DNA from: an uncultured Clostridium sp.
Lineage (GTDB): Bacteria > Bacillota > Clostridia > Clostridiales > Clostridiaceae
Assembly (NCBI GenBank): GCA_900548455.1
Contig: URKQ01000018.1
Coordinates: 1-64,000 of the forward strand
Direction of reading: 5' to 3'
Length of the DNA: 64,000 bases
The position numbers and the translations under genes were made by a program. Shown here one piece after another: positions 44,220 to 53,264 of this stretch. The notes below the pieces were generated by a model that saw only the letters and a list, made by a program, of their open reading frames with translations, was not told the origin of the DNA and made no database searches. Each line of letters begins with the position of its first letter. Positions within the stretch are counted from its first letter, which is position 1.

Positions 44220-44567
44220 ATGAGTGAAGATAAGCAAAGAATCATTCAAGAATTTGTTCCAGGAAAGCAAGTAACACTAGCTCATATAATAGCAAATCCA
44301 AGTCAGGAGATATATAAAAAGTTAGGTCTTGTAGTAGAAAATATTGATGCCATTGGAATTCTTACCATAACTCCTAGTGAAGCATCAATTATTGCTGCAG
44401 ACGTAGCTACTAAGGCAGCTGGAGTATCCCTAGGGTTTGTAGATAGATTTAGTGGGTCAGTAGTTATTACTGGTGATGTAGGTTCTGTTGAAGCTGCATT
44501 AAGAGAGGTTACAGATGTTCTTTCAAAAATACTACAATTTACTTCTACTAATATAACGAGAACATAG
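44220..44567 (+). CDS. eutS: Microcompartment shell protein EutS
   Basis: EutS is a small BMC-domain shell hexamer that forms facets of the ethanolamine compartment. The sequence follows EutS closely (RIIQEFVPGKQVTLAHIIANP, FVDRFSGSVVITGDVGSVE). ATG 44220 gives the start expected from homologues; the TTG at 44208 would add four residues. It lies about 95 bases after eutG. Confidence 0.92.
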   Translation: MSEDKQRIIQEFVPGKQVTLAHIIANPSQEIYKKLGLVVENIDAIGILTITPSEASIIAADVATKAAGVSLGFVDRFSGSVVITGDVGSVEAALREVTDVLSKILQFTSTNITRT

Positions 44568-44575
44568 GAGGAAAA

Positions 44576-45004
44576 ATGAAGAAGGTTATATTTATTGGCA
44601 AGACGGGTAGTGGAAAGACCACTCTGTGCCAAAGACTTCATCAAGAAGATTTGAAGTATAAAAAAACACAGTCAGTAGAAATTTATGACGAATCCATTGA
44701 TACTCCTGGAGAATATTTAGAAAATAAGTTTTACTATAAAGCTTTAATAGTTACATCAGCAGATGCAAGTGTAATTGCTTTAGTATATGACTGTACTGTA
44801 GAGGAAGCATATTTTCCACCTGGCTTTTCTTCCATGTTTGCAAGAGAAACTATTGGAATTGTTACTAAGATAGATTTAGGTGATGAAAAACAAATAGAAA
44901 GAGCTGAAGAAAAGTTAAAAGAAGCTGGTGTTAATAAAATTTTTAAGGTTGATACATTAAGTGATTATGGTATTAGTGAATTAATCAACTATATATCAAA
45001 GTGA
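44576..45004 (+). CDS. eutP: P-loop protein EutP
   Basis: EutP is a small Ras-like NTPase of the Eut/PduV group; Salmonella EutP has been reported to have acetate kinase activity. The Walker A GKTGSGKTT is at residues 8-16 and TKID is the base-binding motif. Length is 142 residues. The next gene is eutA at 19 bases; in several Firmicutes eutV and eutW lie at this place and here they are absent. Confidence 0.9.
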   Translation: MKKVIFIGKTGSGKTTLCQRLHQEDLKYKKTQSVEIYDESIDTPGEYLENKFYYKALIVTSADASVIALVYDCTVEEAYFPPGFSSMFARETIGIVTKIDLGDEKQIERAEEKLKEAGVNKIFKVDTLSDYGISELINYISK

Positions 45005-45023
45005 CAAGTAAGGAGGTGACTGT

Positions 45024-46454
45024 GTGGCAGAAGAATTATTAAGTGTTGGTATAGATATAGGAACTAGCACAACTCAACTGATATTTTCTAAATTGACCAT
45101 CGAGAATACAGCATCAAGTTTCTCTGTTCCAAGGATATCCATAGTTGATAAAGAAGTGATTTATAGAAGCGAAGTGCATTTTACTCCACTAAAGTCCTTA
45201 ACTGAAATTGATTCTAATAAAGTAAAAAACATTGTGGAGCAAGAATATAATCGGGCAGGAATAAATAAATCTGAGATTCAAACAGGAGCAGTCATTATTA
45301 CAGGCGAAACAGCCAGAAAAGAAAATGCTAATGAGGTATTACATACCTTAAGTGGATTTGCAGGAGACTTTGTAGTAGCCACTGCAGGACCAGATTTAGA
45401 GAGTATTATAGCTGCAAAAGGAGCGGGAGCACATACTTACTCTAGTGAGCATGGAACGGTTGTTGTAAATCTTGATATAGGTGGAGGAACAACAAACCTA
45501 GCAGTATTTGCTAGAGGTGATTTAAAAGAAACAGGGTGCTTAGATATTGGAGGAAGACTTATTAAGGTAGATAAATCTACAAAAGAAATAATATATATTG
45601 CTCCTAAAATTCAAAAATTAATTGAAAAAAATCATTATGAAATTAGTATTGGAAAAGTTGCAACCCCTGAATTATTAAGGCCTATTATTAATGTAATGGT
45701 AAGAGTATTAGAAGAAAGTGTAGGAATTAAAGAACCTACAGAAGACTTGAGATTAATTATAACTAATAAAAATATAGACTTAAAAGAAAGTATTAAATGT
45801 ATATCTTTTTCAGGTGGAGTTGCGGATTATATTTATAATGAAAATCCAATTGATGATTATTTTAAATATGGTGATATAGGTATTTTATTAGGTGAAGCTA
45901 TTAAAAATTCTTCACTTTGTAAAAAGTATAAAGTTATTAAATCTGTTGAAACAATTAGAGCTACTGTAGTTGGAGCTGGATCGCATACTATGGATATAAG
46001 TGGAAGCACTATTACTTATACACATGAACAGTTTCCTATTAAAAATCTACCTATTCTTAAATTGTCGATGGAAGAAGAATTACAGGGTGCAGTAACTATA
46101 GCAAAAGCCATAAATGAAAAATTAGATTGGTTCCAATATGAAGGAGAGCTTCAAAATGTAGCTATAGCTCTTAATGGAAAGACTAGTCCTACTTTTACTG
46201 AGGTACAGGATATTGCAAGGGGAATAGTAGATGGTTCAACAAAAATATTGAAAAGATCTTTACCACTGATAGTTATTGTTGAAAAAGATATGGCAAAGGT
46301 ATTGGGTCAAAGCATTTATCCACTTTTAACTAATAAGGACATTGTTTGCATAGATGGAATTAAGGTTGAAAATGGTGATTATATTGATATTGGTAAACCA
46401 GTAGCAGATGGCAAAGTTTTACCAGTAGTAATTAAGACTCTAGTATTTAATTAA
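45024..46454 (+). CDS. eutA: Ethanolamine ammonia-lyase reactivase EutA
   Basis: EutA exchanges damaged cobalamin out of EutBC at the expense of ATP. The 476-residue protein starts with the actin/Hsp70-like phosphate loop VGIDIGTSTTQLIF and has a second one at NLDIGGGTTNLAVF. The GTG start at 45024 follows AAGGAGGTG. It directly precedes eutB. Confidence 0.92.
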   Translation: MAEELLSVGIDIGTSTTQLIFSKLTIENTASSFSVPRISIVDKEVIYRSEVHFTPLKSLTEIDSNKVKNIVEQEYNRAGINKSEIQTGAVIITGETARKENANEVLHTLSGFAGDFVVATAGPDLESIIAAKGAGAHTYSSEHGTVVVNLDIGGGTTNLAVFARGDLKETGCLDIGGRLIKVDKSTKEIIYIAPKIQKLIEKNHYEISIGKVATPELLRPIINVMVRVLEESVGIKEPTEDLRLIITNKNIDLKESIKCISFSGGVADYIYNENPIDDYFKYGDIGILLGEAIKNSSLCKKYKVIKSVETIRATVVGAGSHTMDISGSTITYTHEQFPIKNLPILKLSMEEELQGAVTIAKAINEKLDWFQYEGELQNVAIALNGKTSPTFTEVQDIARGIVDGSTKILKRSLPLIVIVEKDMAKVLGQSIYPLLTNKDIVCIDGIKVENGDYIDIGKPVADGKVLPVVIKTLVFN

Positions 46455-46470
46455 ACGGAGGAGGATTAAA

Positions 46471-47835
46471 ATGATTTTAAAAACTAAGTTATTTGGAAAA
46501 GTATATCAATTTAACTCTGTTAAAGAGGTCATGGCTAAGGCAAATGAAAAGAAGTCTGGCGATGAACTTGCAGGGGTAGCTGCAACATCAGCAGAAGAAA
46601 GAGTAGCAGCAAAAGTAGTTCTTGCAAATCTTACATTATCAGATTTAAGAAATAGTCCAGCTGTACCATATGAAGAAGATGAAGTTACTAGAATTATTCA
46701 AGATGATGTTAATGAAAAGATTTATGATGAAGTTAAAAATTGGACTGTTTCAGAATTTAGAGAGTGGCTTTTAGATGAACATACTACAGGTACTGATATA
46801 AGAAGAGTTTCAAGAGGTATTACTTCAGAAATTGTTGCAGCAGTAGCTAAAATAATGTCTAATTTAGATTTAATATATGCTGCAAAAAAAATAAAAGTTT
46901 TAGCTCATTGTAATACAACAATTGGTGAACCAGGCAGATTATCAGTAAGACTTCAACCAAATCATCCAACAGATGATCCAGATGGAATATTAGCATCATT
47001 AATGGAAGGGTTAAGTTATGGAATGGGAGATGCTGTTTTAGGACTAAACCCTGTTGATGACTCTGTAGAAAGTGTAATAAAAGTATTAAATAGATTTGAA
47101 GAGTTCAAGCAAAAATGGAAAATACCTACTCAAACTTGTGTATTAGCTCACGTTACTACTCAAATGGAAGCCATAAGAAGAGGCGCTCCAGAAGATTTAA
47201 TATTCCAATCCATTGCTGGTTCAGAAAAAGGAAATACAGCCTTCGGATTCAATGCTGCAACTATTGAGGAAGCTAGACAATTAGCTCTTAGTAGAGGTAC
47301 AGCAACAGGACCTAATGTTATGTATTTTGAAACAGGTCAAGGTTCTGAATTATCTTCAGATGCACACCATGGAGCTGACCAAGTAACTATGGAAGCTAGA
47401 TGTTATGGATTTGCGAAGAGATTCCAGCCATTTTTAGTAAATACAGTTGTTGGATTTATAGGACCTGAATATTTATATGACGGAAAACAAGTTACAAGAG
47501 CAGGACTTGAAGATCACTTTATGGGAAAACTTACAGGACTTCCAATGGGATGTGACGTTTGTTACACAAACCATATGAAAGCTGATCAAAATGATATTGA
47601 GAATTTAGCAGTATTACTTGCCACAGCAGGATGTACATATTTCATGGCAATTCCTCATGGTGATGATGTTATGCTTAATTACCAAACTACAGGACATCAA
47701 GAAACTGCAACTATAAGAGAACTTTTAGGATTAAAACCGATTAAAGAATTTGAAGATTGGATGGAGAAAATAGGAATAACAAAAGATGGTAAGATGACTA
47801 GTAGATTTGGAGATGCTTCTATCTTCTTAGATTAA
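46471..47835 (+). CDS. eutB: Ethanolamine ammonia-lyase large subunit EutB
   Basis: EutB is the TIM-barrel catalytic subunit that, with adenosylcobalamin, splits ethanolamine into acetaldehyde and ammonia. At 454 residues it is full length, and segments such as KVLAHCNTTIGEPGRLSVRLQPNHPTDD and FETGQGSELSSDAHHGADQ are characteristic. GGAGGAGG precedes the ATG. Confidence 0.97.
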   Translation: MILKTKLFGKVYQFNSVKEVMAKANEKKSGDELAGVAATSAEERVAAKVVLANLTLSDLRNSPAVPYEEDEVTRIIQDDVNEKIYDEVKNWTVSEFREWLLDEHTTGTDIRRVSRGITSEIVAAVAKIMSNLDLIYAAKKIKVLAHCNTTIGEPGRLSVRLQPNHPTDDPDGILASLMEGLSYGMGDAVLGLNPVDDSVESVIKVLNRFEEFKQKWKIPTQTCVLAHVTTQMEAIRRGAPEDLIFQSIAGSEKGNTAFGFNAATIEEARQLALSRGTATGPNVMYFETGQGSELSSDAHHGADQVTMEARCYGFAKRFQPFLVNTVVGFIGPEYLYDGKQVTRAGLEDHFMGKLTGLPMGCDVCYTNHMKADQNDIENLAVLLATAGCTYFMAIPHGDDVMLNYQTTGHQETATIRELLGLKPIKEFEDWMEKIGITKDGKMTSRFGDASIFLD

Positions 47836-47849
47836 GGAGGGTGAAAAAA

Positions 47850-48737
47850 ATGAATGAAAATGAATTAAAGTCAATGGTTGAAAAATTATTAGGAGAAATG
47901 CTAAATAAAGTTGATATAAATACATTATCTGAGAATGTTGTTAAGAATGTAAATTCAAATATATATGTAGATGAGAGTGGATGCATTCCAGATATAACAC
48001 AAATAGACATAAAAAAGCAACTTCTTGTTGAAAATCCTCATAATAGAGAGGGTTACTTGAAAATGAAAGAAAAAACACCAGCAAGAATTGGTATTGGTAG
48101 ATCTGGACCAAGATATAAAACCATAACTCAATTAAGAGTTAGAGCGGACCATGCAGCGGCTCAAGATTCTGTTTTTTCATATGTAAGTGAAGATTTTGTT
48201 AAGGAAAACAATTTAATTCCTGTTGCAACTAAATGTAAAGACAAAGATGAATATATTACTAGACCAGATTTAGGAAGAGTTTTTGATAGCGAGACAACAC
48301 AATTTATTAAGCAAAAACTTTCAGGAAACAAGGTATTAGTAGTCGTAGGTGATGGACTTAGTTCAGCAGCTATTGAAGCAAACTTGAAAGATGTAGTTCC
48401 AGCTATAAAGCAAGGTTTAAAAATGTATGGAATTGAAATAGGAGATATTTTATTTGTTAAACATTGTAGAGTTGGAGCTATGGATGCTATAGGAGATGCG
48501 ACAGGAGCAGAAGTAGTTTGTTTATTAGTAGGTGAAAGACCAGGTCTTGTTACAGCAGAGTCAATGAGTGCTTATATAGCATATAAACCAACAGCAAATA
48601 TGCCAGAAGCAAATAGAACTGTTATATCTAATATTCACAGAGGTGGTACTACTGCAGTTGAAGCAGGAGCTCACATTGCAGAACTTATTAAGTTAATGTT
48701 AGATAAAAAGGCTTCTGGAATTAATCTAAAAATATAG
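47850..48737 (+). CDS. eutC: Ethanolamine ammonia-lyase small subunit EutC
   Basis: EutC completes the lyase and helps to bind cobalamin. The 295-residue sequence has the family core (TPARIGIGRSGPRYKT, RADHAAAQDSVF, VVGDGLSSAAIE, HRGGTTAVEAGAH). The N-terminal 60 residues are variable and may target the enzyme to the shell. ATG 47850 is chosen since AAGGAGGG lies eight bases upstream; the GTG at 47841 overlaps that site. Confidence 0.94.
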   Translation: MNENELKSMVEKLLGEMLNKVDINTLSENVVKNVNSNIYVDESGCIPDITQIDIKKQLLVENPHNREGYLKMKEKTPARIGIGRSGPRYKTITQLRVRADHAAAQDSVFSYVSEDFVKENNLIPVATKCKDKDEYITRPDLGRVFDSETTQFIKQKLSGNKVLVVVGDGLSSAAIEANLKDVVPAIKQGLKMYGIEIGDILFVKHCRVGAMDAIGDATGAEVVCLLVGERPGLVTAESMSAYIAYKPTANMPEANRTVISNIHRGGTTAVEAGAHIAELIKLMLDKKASGINLKI

Positions 48738-48754
48738 CTTAGGGGGCATAAAAA

Positions 48755-49408
48755 GTGATTAATGAAGCATTGAGACCAACTATTTTAAGTGTAAGAATTA
48801 TTTCTAATTTAAACCAAGCAATGGTAGATAAACTTGAGCTTAATGATAGTCATAGATGTATTGGGATAGTAACAGCAGATAGTGATGATGTAACATATAC
48901 AGCATTAGATGAAGCAACTAAAGCTGCAGAGGTTGAGGTAGTTTATGCAAAATCTATGTATGCAGGAGCTGCAAATGCTTCTACTAAACTTGCTGGAGAG
49001 GTAATTGGTATTATTGCAGGACCTAGTCCAGCTGAAGTAAGAAGTGGATTAAATGCAATTGTAGATTTTATGGAACATGGATCTCATTTTGTTAGTGCAA
49101 ATGAAGATGATTCCATAGCATATTATGCACATTGTGTTTCAAGAACAGGGACCTATCTTTCAAAAGTAGCAGAAGTAACTGAAGGTGAACCGCTAGCATA
49201 TTTAGTAGCACCACCACTTGAAGCTATATATGGAATAGATGCAGCACTTAAAGCAGCAGATGTAGAAATGAAAGTATTCTTTGGACCTCCTACAGAAACT
49301 AACTATGGAGGAGCGCTACTTACTGGAACACAATCTGCATGTAAGGCAGCTTGTGATGCTTTTGCTCAAGCAGTTAAATCTGTTGCACAAGAACCAAAAA
49401 ACTATTAA
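48755..49408 (+). CDS. eutL: Microcompartment shell protein EutL
   Basis: EutL is a 217-residue tandem-BMC protein that forms trimers with a gated central pore in the shell facet. The sequence follows the family throughout (RPTILSVRIISNLN, EDDSIAYYAHCVSRTGTYLSK, PPTETNYGGALLTG). The start is a GTG at 48755 behind AGGGGGC. Confidence 0.93.
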   Translation: MINEALRPTILSVRIISNLNQAMVDKLELNDSHRCIGIVTADSDDVTYTALDEATKAAEVEVVYAKSMYAGAANASTKLAGEVIGIIAGPSPAEVRSGLNAIVDFMEHGSHFVSANEDDSIAYYAHCVSRTGTYLSKVAEVTEGEPLAYLVAPPLEAIYGIDAALKAADVEMKVFFGPPTETNYGGALLTGTQSACKAACDAFAQAVKSVAQEPKNY

Positions 49409-49420
49409 GGAGACTTGTAA

Positions 49421-50023
49421 ATGAGTAAGGCACTAGGTCTAGTAGAGGTGACAGGATATCTTGCAGCTATAGATGCTGCAGATACAGCACTGAAAGCTGC
49501 TAAAGTTACTCTCGTTGGACTTGAAAAAGTAAAGTCTGGAATTACAACTATAAAGGTTGTTGGAGATGTAGGTGCGGTTCAAGCTGCAGTAAGAGCAGCT
49601 GCAGTGGAGGTAGATAAATTGGGACTATTAAGAGCAACTCATGTTATAGCCAATGTTGATGAACAAGTTGAGGCAGAATTTTTAACACAAAATAAAAATA
49701 AAGAAGTTACTCTTGAGAAAACTGAACCAGTGAATTTAACCTCAAGGAAAGAAAAGTTAAGTCCAAAGGAAATTGAAGTATCAATTGAAGATAAAAAGGC
49801 CACTGTAGAAAAGAGTGGTAATCAGTTAGAAAATTATAGTGATGAAATTAGTGATAATAAAAAAGTAAATTCCAATAATGATTTAGTAGATTATAAACAA
49901 ATGAAAGTTGAGGAATTAAGAAAACTTGTTAGAACACTAAAGATTCCAAATCTAACTAATAAACAAATTAAGTTTGCAAAAAAAGATTTTCTTATTGAAT
50001 TGTTATTAGAATATAAAAAGTAG
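49421..50023 (+). CDS. BMC shell protein with C-terminal extension (EutK-like)
   Basis: The 200-residue protein has one BMC domain (about 3-86, ALGLVEVTGYLAAIDAADTALKAA), a charged flexible linker of about 70 residues, and a C-terminal helical module (about 158-200, MKVEELRKLVRTLKIPNLTNKQIKFAKKD type) that resembles SAP/Rho-N-like nucleic-acid-binding folds. E. coli EutK also joins BMC to a DNA-binding-like tail, but of another type. It sits between eutL and eutE, where C. difficile has a BMC gene. Confidence 0.85.
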   Translation: MSKALGLVEVTGYLAAIDAADTALKAAKVTLVGLEKVKSGITTIKVVGDVGAVQAAVRAAAVEVDKLGLLRATHVIANVDEQVEAEFLTQNKNKEVTLEKTEPVNLTSRKEKLSPKEIEVSIEDKKATVEKSGNQLENYSDEISDNKKVNSNNDLVDYKQMKVEELRKLVRTLKIPNLTNKQIKFAKKDFLIELLLEYKK

Positions 50024-50032
50024 GTGAAGACT

Positions 50033-51508
50033 ATGGAACTTATAGATAAAGATTTAGCCTCCATTCAAGAGGTTAGAAATTTAATTAAAAAAGCAAAGGA
50101 AGCACAAAGTATTTTAGCTAAAAAGTCCCAATGTGAAATTGATAATATAGTTAAAGCAATGGCTAATGCAGCAGCAGCAAGTGCAGAAAGATTAGCAAAA
50201 ATGGCAGTAGAAGAAACAGGTTTTGGAATATGGCAGGATAAAGTTATAAAAAATATTTTTGGTTCAACCTACATATATGAATATATTAAAGATTTAAAAA
50301 CTGTGGGAATAGTAGCCGAAGATGAGGAAAAGAAAGTATTTGATGTAGCAGTGCCAATGGGAGTAATAGCTGGATTAATTCCATCTACAAATCCAACTTC
50401 AACAGCAATGTATAAAGCTCTAATTTCTATAAAATGTGCTAATACAATAGTATTTTCACCTCACCCAAATGCTAAAAAGTGTATTTTGGAAACAGTGAAA
50501 ATATTAAATGAAGCAGCAATAAGTGCTGGATGTCCAGAAGGTGCTATATGTTGTATAACAATTCCAACATTACAAGCAACCCAAGAACTAATGCAAAATA
50601 AAGATACAGCCATGATTTTAGCTACTGGTGGTACACCAATGGTTAGAGCTGCATATTCTTCAGGAACTCCTGCATTAGGTGTAGGGCCTGGTAATGGTCC
50701 AGCATTTATTGATAAAAGTGCAAATTTGCAATTGGCAGTAAAGAGAATCTTAGATTCAAAAACCTTTGATAATGGTACTATTTGTGCATCTGAACAATCC
50801 ATTGTTATAGAAGAATGCATGAAAGAAAAGGTAGTATCAGAATTTAAAAAACAAGGTGCATACTTCTTAAGTAAAGAGGAAGCTGATAAGTTATCTAAAT
50901 TTATATTAAGGCCAAATGGAAGTATGAATCCTCAAATTGTAGGTAAGAGTGTTGAAACCATTGCAAATTTAGCAGGACTTAGTAATGTTCCAAAGTCAGC
51001 AAGAGTTTTAATAGCTGAAACATCAGAAGTAGGTCATGATAAACCATATTCTAGAGAAAAATTAGCTCCTATTTTAGGATTCTTTGTTGAGAAAGATGTA
51101 GATGCAGTTGAATCAAAATGTAGAGCAATTTTATTAAATGAAGGAGCAGGTCATACATTTTCAATGCACTGTGAAGATAAGAATTTAGTTAAACGCTTTG
51201 CTTTAAGTATGCCAGTTTCTAGAATACCGGTAAATACTCCAAGTACTTTAGGCGGTATAGGAGCAACATTAAATATTATTCCAGCATTAACACTAGGATG
51301 TGGAGCAATTGGTGGAAGTGCTACTTCAGATAACGTTGGACCTTTACACTTAGTAAATATTAAAAAAGTTGGCTATGGTGTAAAAGAAATAGAAGATTTT
51401 AGAGGTGGCAGTTGTACTTCTTGTGGAAGTAGTAGCTCATTTTATAGTGGAAATACTGAAGAAATAATCGATTCTATCGTTAAGAAAATTATAAGTGAAT
51501 TAAAGTAA
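50033..51508 (+). CDS. eutE: CoA-acylating acetaldehyde dehydrogenase EutE
   Basis: EutE oxidises acetaldehyde with NAD+ and CoA to acetyl-CoA inside the compartment. The catalytic Cys251 is in DNGTICASEQ, and GVGPGNGPAFID marks the cofactor region. The N-terminal 20 residues form an amphipathic helix suited to encapsulation. The C-terminal part has an uncommon CTSCG motif followed by Ser residues. ATG 50033 with AGGTGAAG upstream is preferred to GTG 50024. Confidence 0.94.
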   Translation: MELIDKDLASIQEVRNLIKKAKEAQSILAKKSQCEIDNIVKAMANAAAASAERLAKMAVEETGFGIWQDKVIKNIFGSTYIYEYIKDLKTVGIVAEDEEKKVFDVAVPMGVIAGLIPSTNPTSTAMYKALISIKCANTIVFSPHPNAKKCILETVKILNEAAISAGCPEGAICCITIPTLQATQELMQNKDTAMILATGGTPMVRAAYSSGTPALGVGPGNGPAFIDKSANLQLAVKRILDSKTFDNGTICASEQSIVIEECMKEKVVSEFKKQGAYFLSKEEADKLSKFILRPNGSMNPQIVGKSVETIANLAGLSNVPKSARVLIAETSEVGHDKPYSREKLAPILGFFVEKDVDAVESKCRAILLNEGAGHTFSMHCEDKNLVKRFALSMPVSRIPVNTPSTLGGIGATLNIIPALTLGCGAIGGSATSDNVGPLHLVNIKKVGYGVKEIEDFRGGSCTSCGSSSSFYSGNTEEIIDSIVKKIISELK

Positions 51509-51548
51509 TTGAAGTTTATACTAAACGAATTATAAGGAGGAATTAATA

Positions 51549-51839
51549 ATGGCAAATGCAAATGCATTAGGAATGATTGAAACAAAGGGATTGGTTGCAG
51601 CTATAGAAGCAGCTGATGCAATGGTAAAAGCAGCAAATGTTCAACTTGTTGGAAAAGAACAAGTAGGTGGAGGTTTAGTTACTGTATTAGTTAGAGGAGA
51701 TGTGGGAGCTGTTAAAGCTGCTACAGATGCAGGAGCAGCTGCAGCAGAAAGAGTTGGCGAACTTTTATCAGTTCATGTTATTCCTAGACCTCATTTTGAA
51801 GTTGATGCAATACTTCCAAGACACGGAGAAACAGTTTAA
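51549..51839 (+). CDS. eutM: Major microcompartment shell protein EutM
   Basis: This 96-residue single-BMC protein is of the EutM/PduA type, the hexamer that makes most of the shell surface. It has the standard core (ALGMIETKGLVAAIEAADAM, VRGDVGAVKAATDAG, HVIPRPHFEVDAILP). GGAGGAATTAAT gives good translation. It is followed by a hairpin, then the pduL-like gene. Confidence 0.93.
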   Translation: MANANALGMIETKGLVAAIEAADAMVKAANVQLVGKEQVGGGLVTVLVRGDVGAVKAATDAGAAAAERVGELLSVHVIPRPHFEVDAILPRHGETV

Positions 51840-51850
51840 TTCATAATCAT

Positions 51851-51878
51851 GTGATGTTACAAATTTTTGTAACATCAC
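51851..51878 (+). terminator. Hairpin within the eut operon
   Basis: A nearly continuous inverted repeat (GTGATGTTAC 51851-51860 with GTAACATCAC 51869-51878, extended inward by AAA/TTT) lies between eutM and the pduL-like gene. The following T tract is weak, so it may be a partial terminator or an RNA-processing or stability hairpin. Confidence 0.6.
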
Positions 51879-51922
51879 CTTAATTAATCATTATATACCT
51901 GATAAAATACAGGAGGATTAAA

Positions 51923-52549
51923 ATGAATAACATTTTTATAGAAGAAATGGCTGAGGAAATTATCAAAAGAGTAAAGCAGGAAGCTTTTATAGAAGTGGAG
52001 GCATCAGGTAGGCATGTACATTTATCGAAAGAACATGTTGAAATACTCTTTGGGAAAAACTATGAGCTTACCAAAATGAAGGATTTATCACAGCCAGGAC
52101 AATTTGCATGTAAAGAGAGAGTAACAGTTACAGGTCCAAAAGGAAGTTTGAAAAATGTAGTTGTTTTAGGACCAGAAAGAAAAGATACTCAAGTAGAAGT
52201 ATCTTTAACAGATGCATTATCCATTGGAATTAAAGTTCCAATAAGAGAAAGTGGTCATATTGAAAATACACCGGGTATTGAAATTTCAACAGATAGAGCA
52301 AGTATCTTTATAGATAAGGGATTAATTGTAGCCAAGAGACATATTCATATAACTCCAGAAGATGCAGAAAAGTTCGGTGTTCATGATAAAGAGATTGTAA
52401 AAGCTAAAGTATATGGAGACAGATCACTTATTTTTGATGATGTAGTAATAAGAGTTAGTAAAAACTTTAGAACATATATGCATATTGACTATGATGAAGC
52501 TAATGCATGTGGATTTACTAAAGGTGCTTTGTGTAGAATCGTGAAGTAG
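51923..52549 (+). CDS. pduL: PduL-type phosphotransacylase of the eut operon
   Basis: The 208-residue enzyme converts acetyl-CoA and phosphate to acetyl phosphate and frees CoA for EutE within the shell (this role is called EutD in some operons). The two metal-binding His clusters GRHVHLS and RHIHIT are present. The N-terminal helix NIFIEEMAEEIIKRV is a probable encapsulation peptide. AGGAGG precedes the ATG. Confidence 0.93.
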   Translation: MNNIFIEEMAEEIIKRVKQEAFIEVEASGRHVHLSKEHVEILFGKNYELTKMKDLSQPGQFACKERVTVTGPKGSLKNVVVLGPERKDTQVEVSLTDALSIGIKVPIRESGHIENTPGIEISTDRASIFIDKGLIVAKRHIHITPEDAEKFGVHDKEIVKAKVYGDRSLIFDDVVIRVSKNFRTYMHIDYDEANACGFTKGALCRIVK

Positions 52550-52596
52550 TTGAATTTTATCCCTTTAAATTATTTCTATAAGAAAGAGGGAGTGTA

Positions 52597-53259
52597 ATGG
52601 ACTATGATATTTTAGTAAAAGATATAGTAGAAAGTATATGCAATAACCTGAATATTAAATGTGGTGATATTAGTAAAAAAGAGAATGTAATTATTATGGG
52701 AAATATTCCTGATAATTATTATCACATTCTAAGTGAAAAGTATAATGTTTTTAGTTATGAGGACCACATGGAACTAGGGCATATAGTAATAATTACAGAT
52801 TTTAAAATTGACTTAATGAGTAATATTGCCACATTATCAGGAGAAAATAAGAAAGCACAATATGTCATCAAAATGCTTTTGCAGGGTAAAAAGGTTTATG
52901 TTTTTGAAGATGGAATTGAGTATAAAAAGTATAAAGGCACTTCTCCCAAATCTTTATATAATGAATTTTTAGATTATGAAAATAAACTAAAATCTTTTGG
53001 TATTAACTTTATTAAATGTTTATCTGAGATAGAGATTAAATCTTATAAAGAAGAATACTTATCAAATGAATGTGTAGATGTAGAGGATAATAAAAGAAGT
53101 AATTTTTATATAAAAAATAAAAAAGTTATAAGTGAAGGTGATTTAATTAAGCCGTACTTAGATGGTAAAAGAACAATAGTTATTGATAAAAAGTCAATAA
53201 TAACACCTTTGGCTGAGGATTATATCAGAATTCACAATTTAATTGTAAAGAGAGTTTAA
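52597..53259 (+). CDS. Eut-operon protein of unknown function
   Basis: The 220-residue protein corresponds in position to the hypothetical gene between eutD and eutN in other Firmicute eut operons. It begins with an amphipathic helix (DILVKDIVESICNNL) like an encapsulation peptide, has an alpha/beta domain (about 28-150, with VIIMGNIPD and KKVYVFEDGIEYKKYK), a linker and a C-terminal 50-residue module ending in TPLAEDYIRIHNLIVKRV. No catalytic motif is clear. AGAGGGAG precedes the ATG. Confidence 0.75.
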   Translation: MDYDILVKDIVESICNNLNIKCGDISKKENVIIMGNIPDNYYHILSEKYNVFSYEDHMELGHIVIITDFKIDLMSNIATLSGENKKAQYVIKMLLQGKKVYVFEDGIEYKKYKGTSPKSLYNEFLDYENKLKSFGINFIKCLSEIEIKSYKEEYLSNECVDVEDNKRSNFYIKNKKVISEGDLIKPYLDGKRTIVIDKKSIITPLAEDYIRIHNLIVKRV

Positions 53260-53264
53260 AAAGT

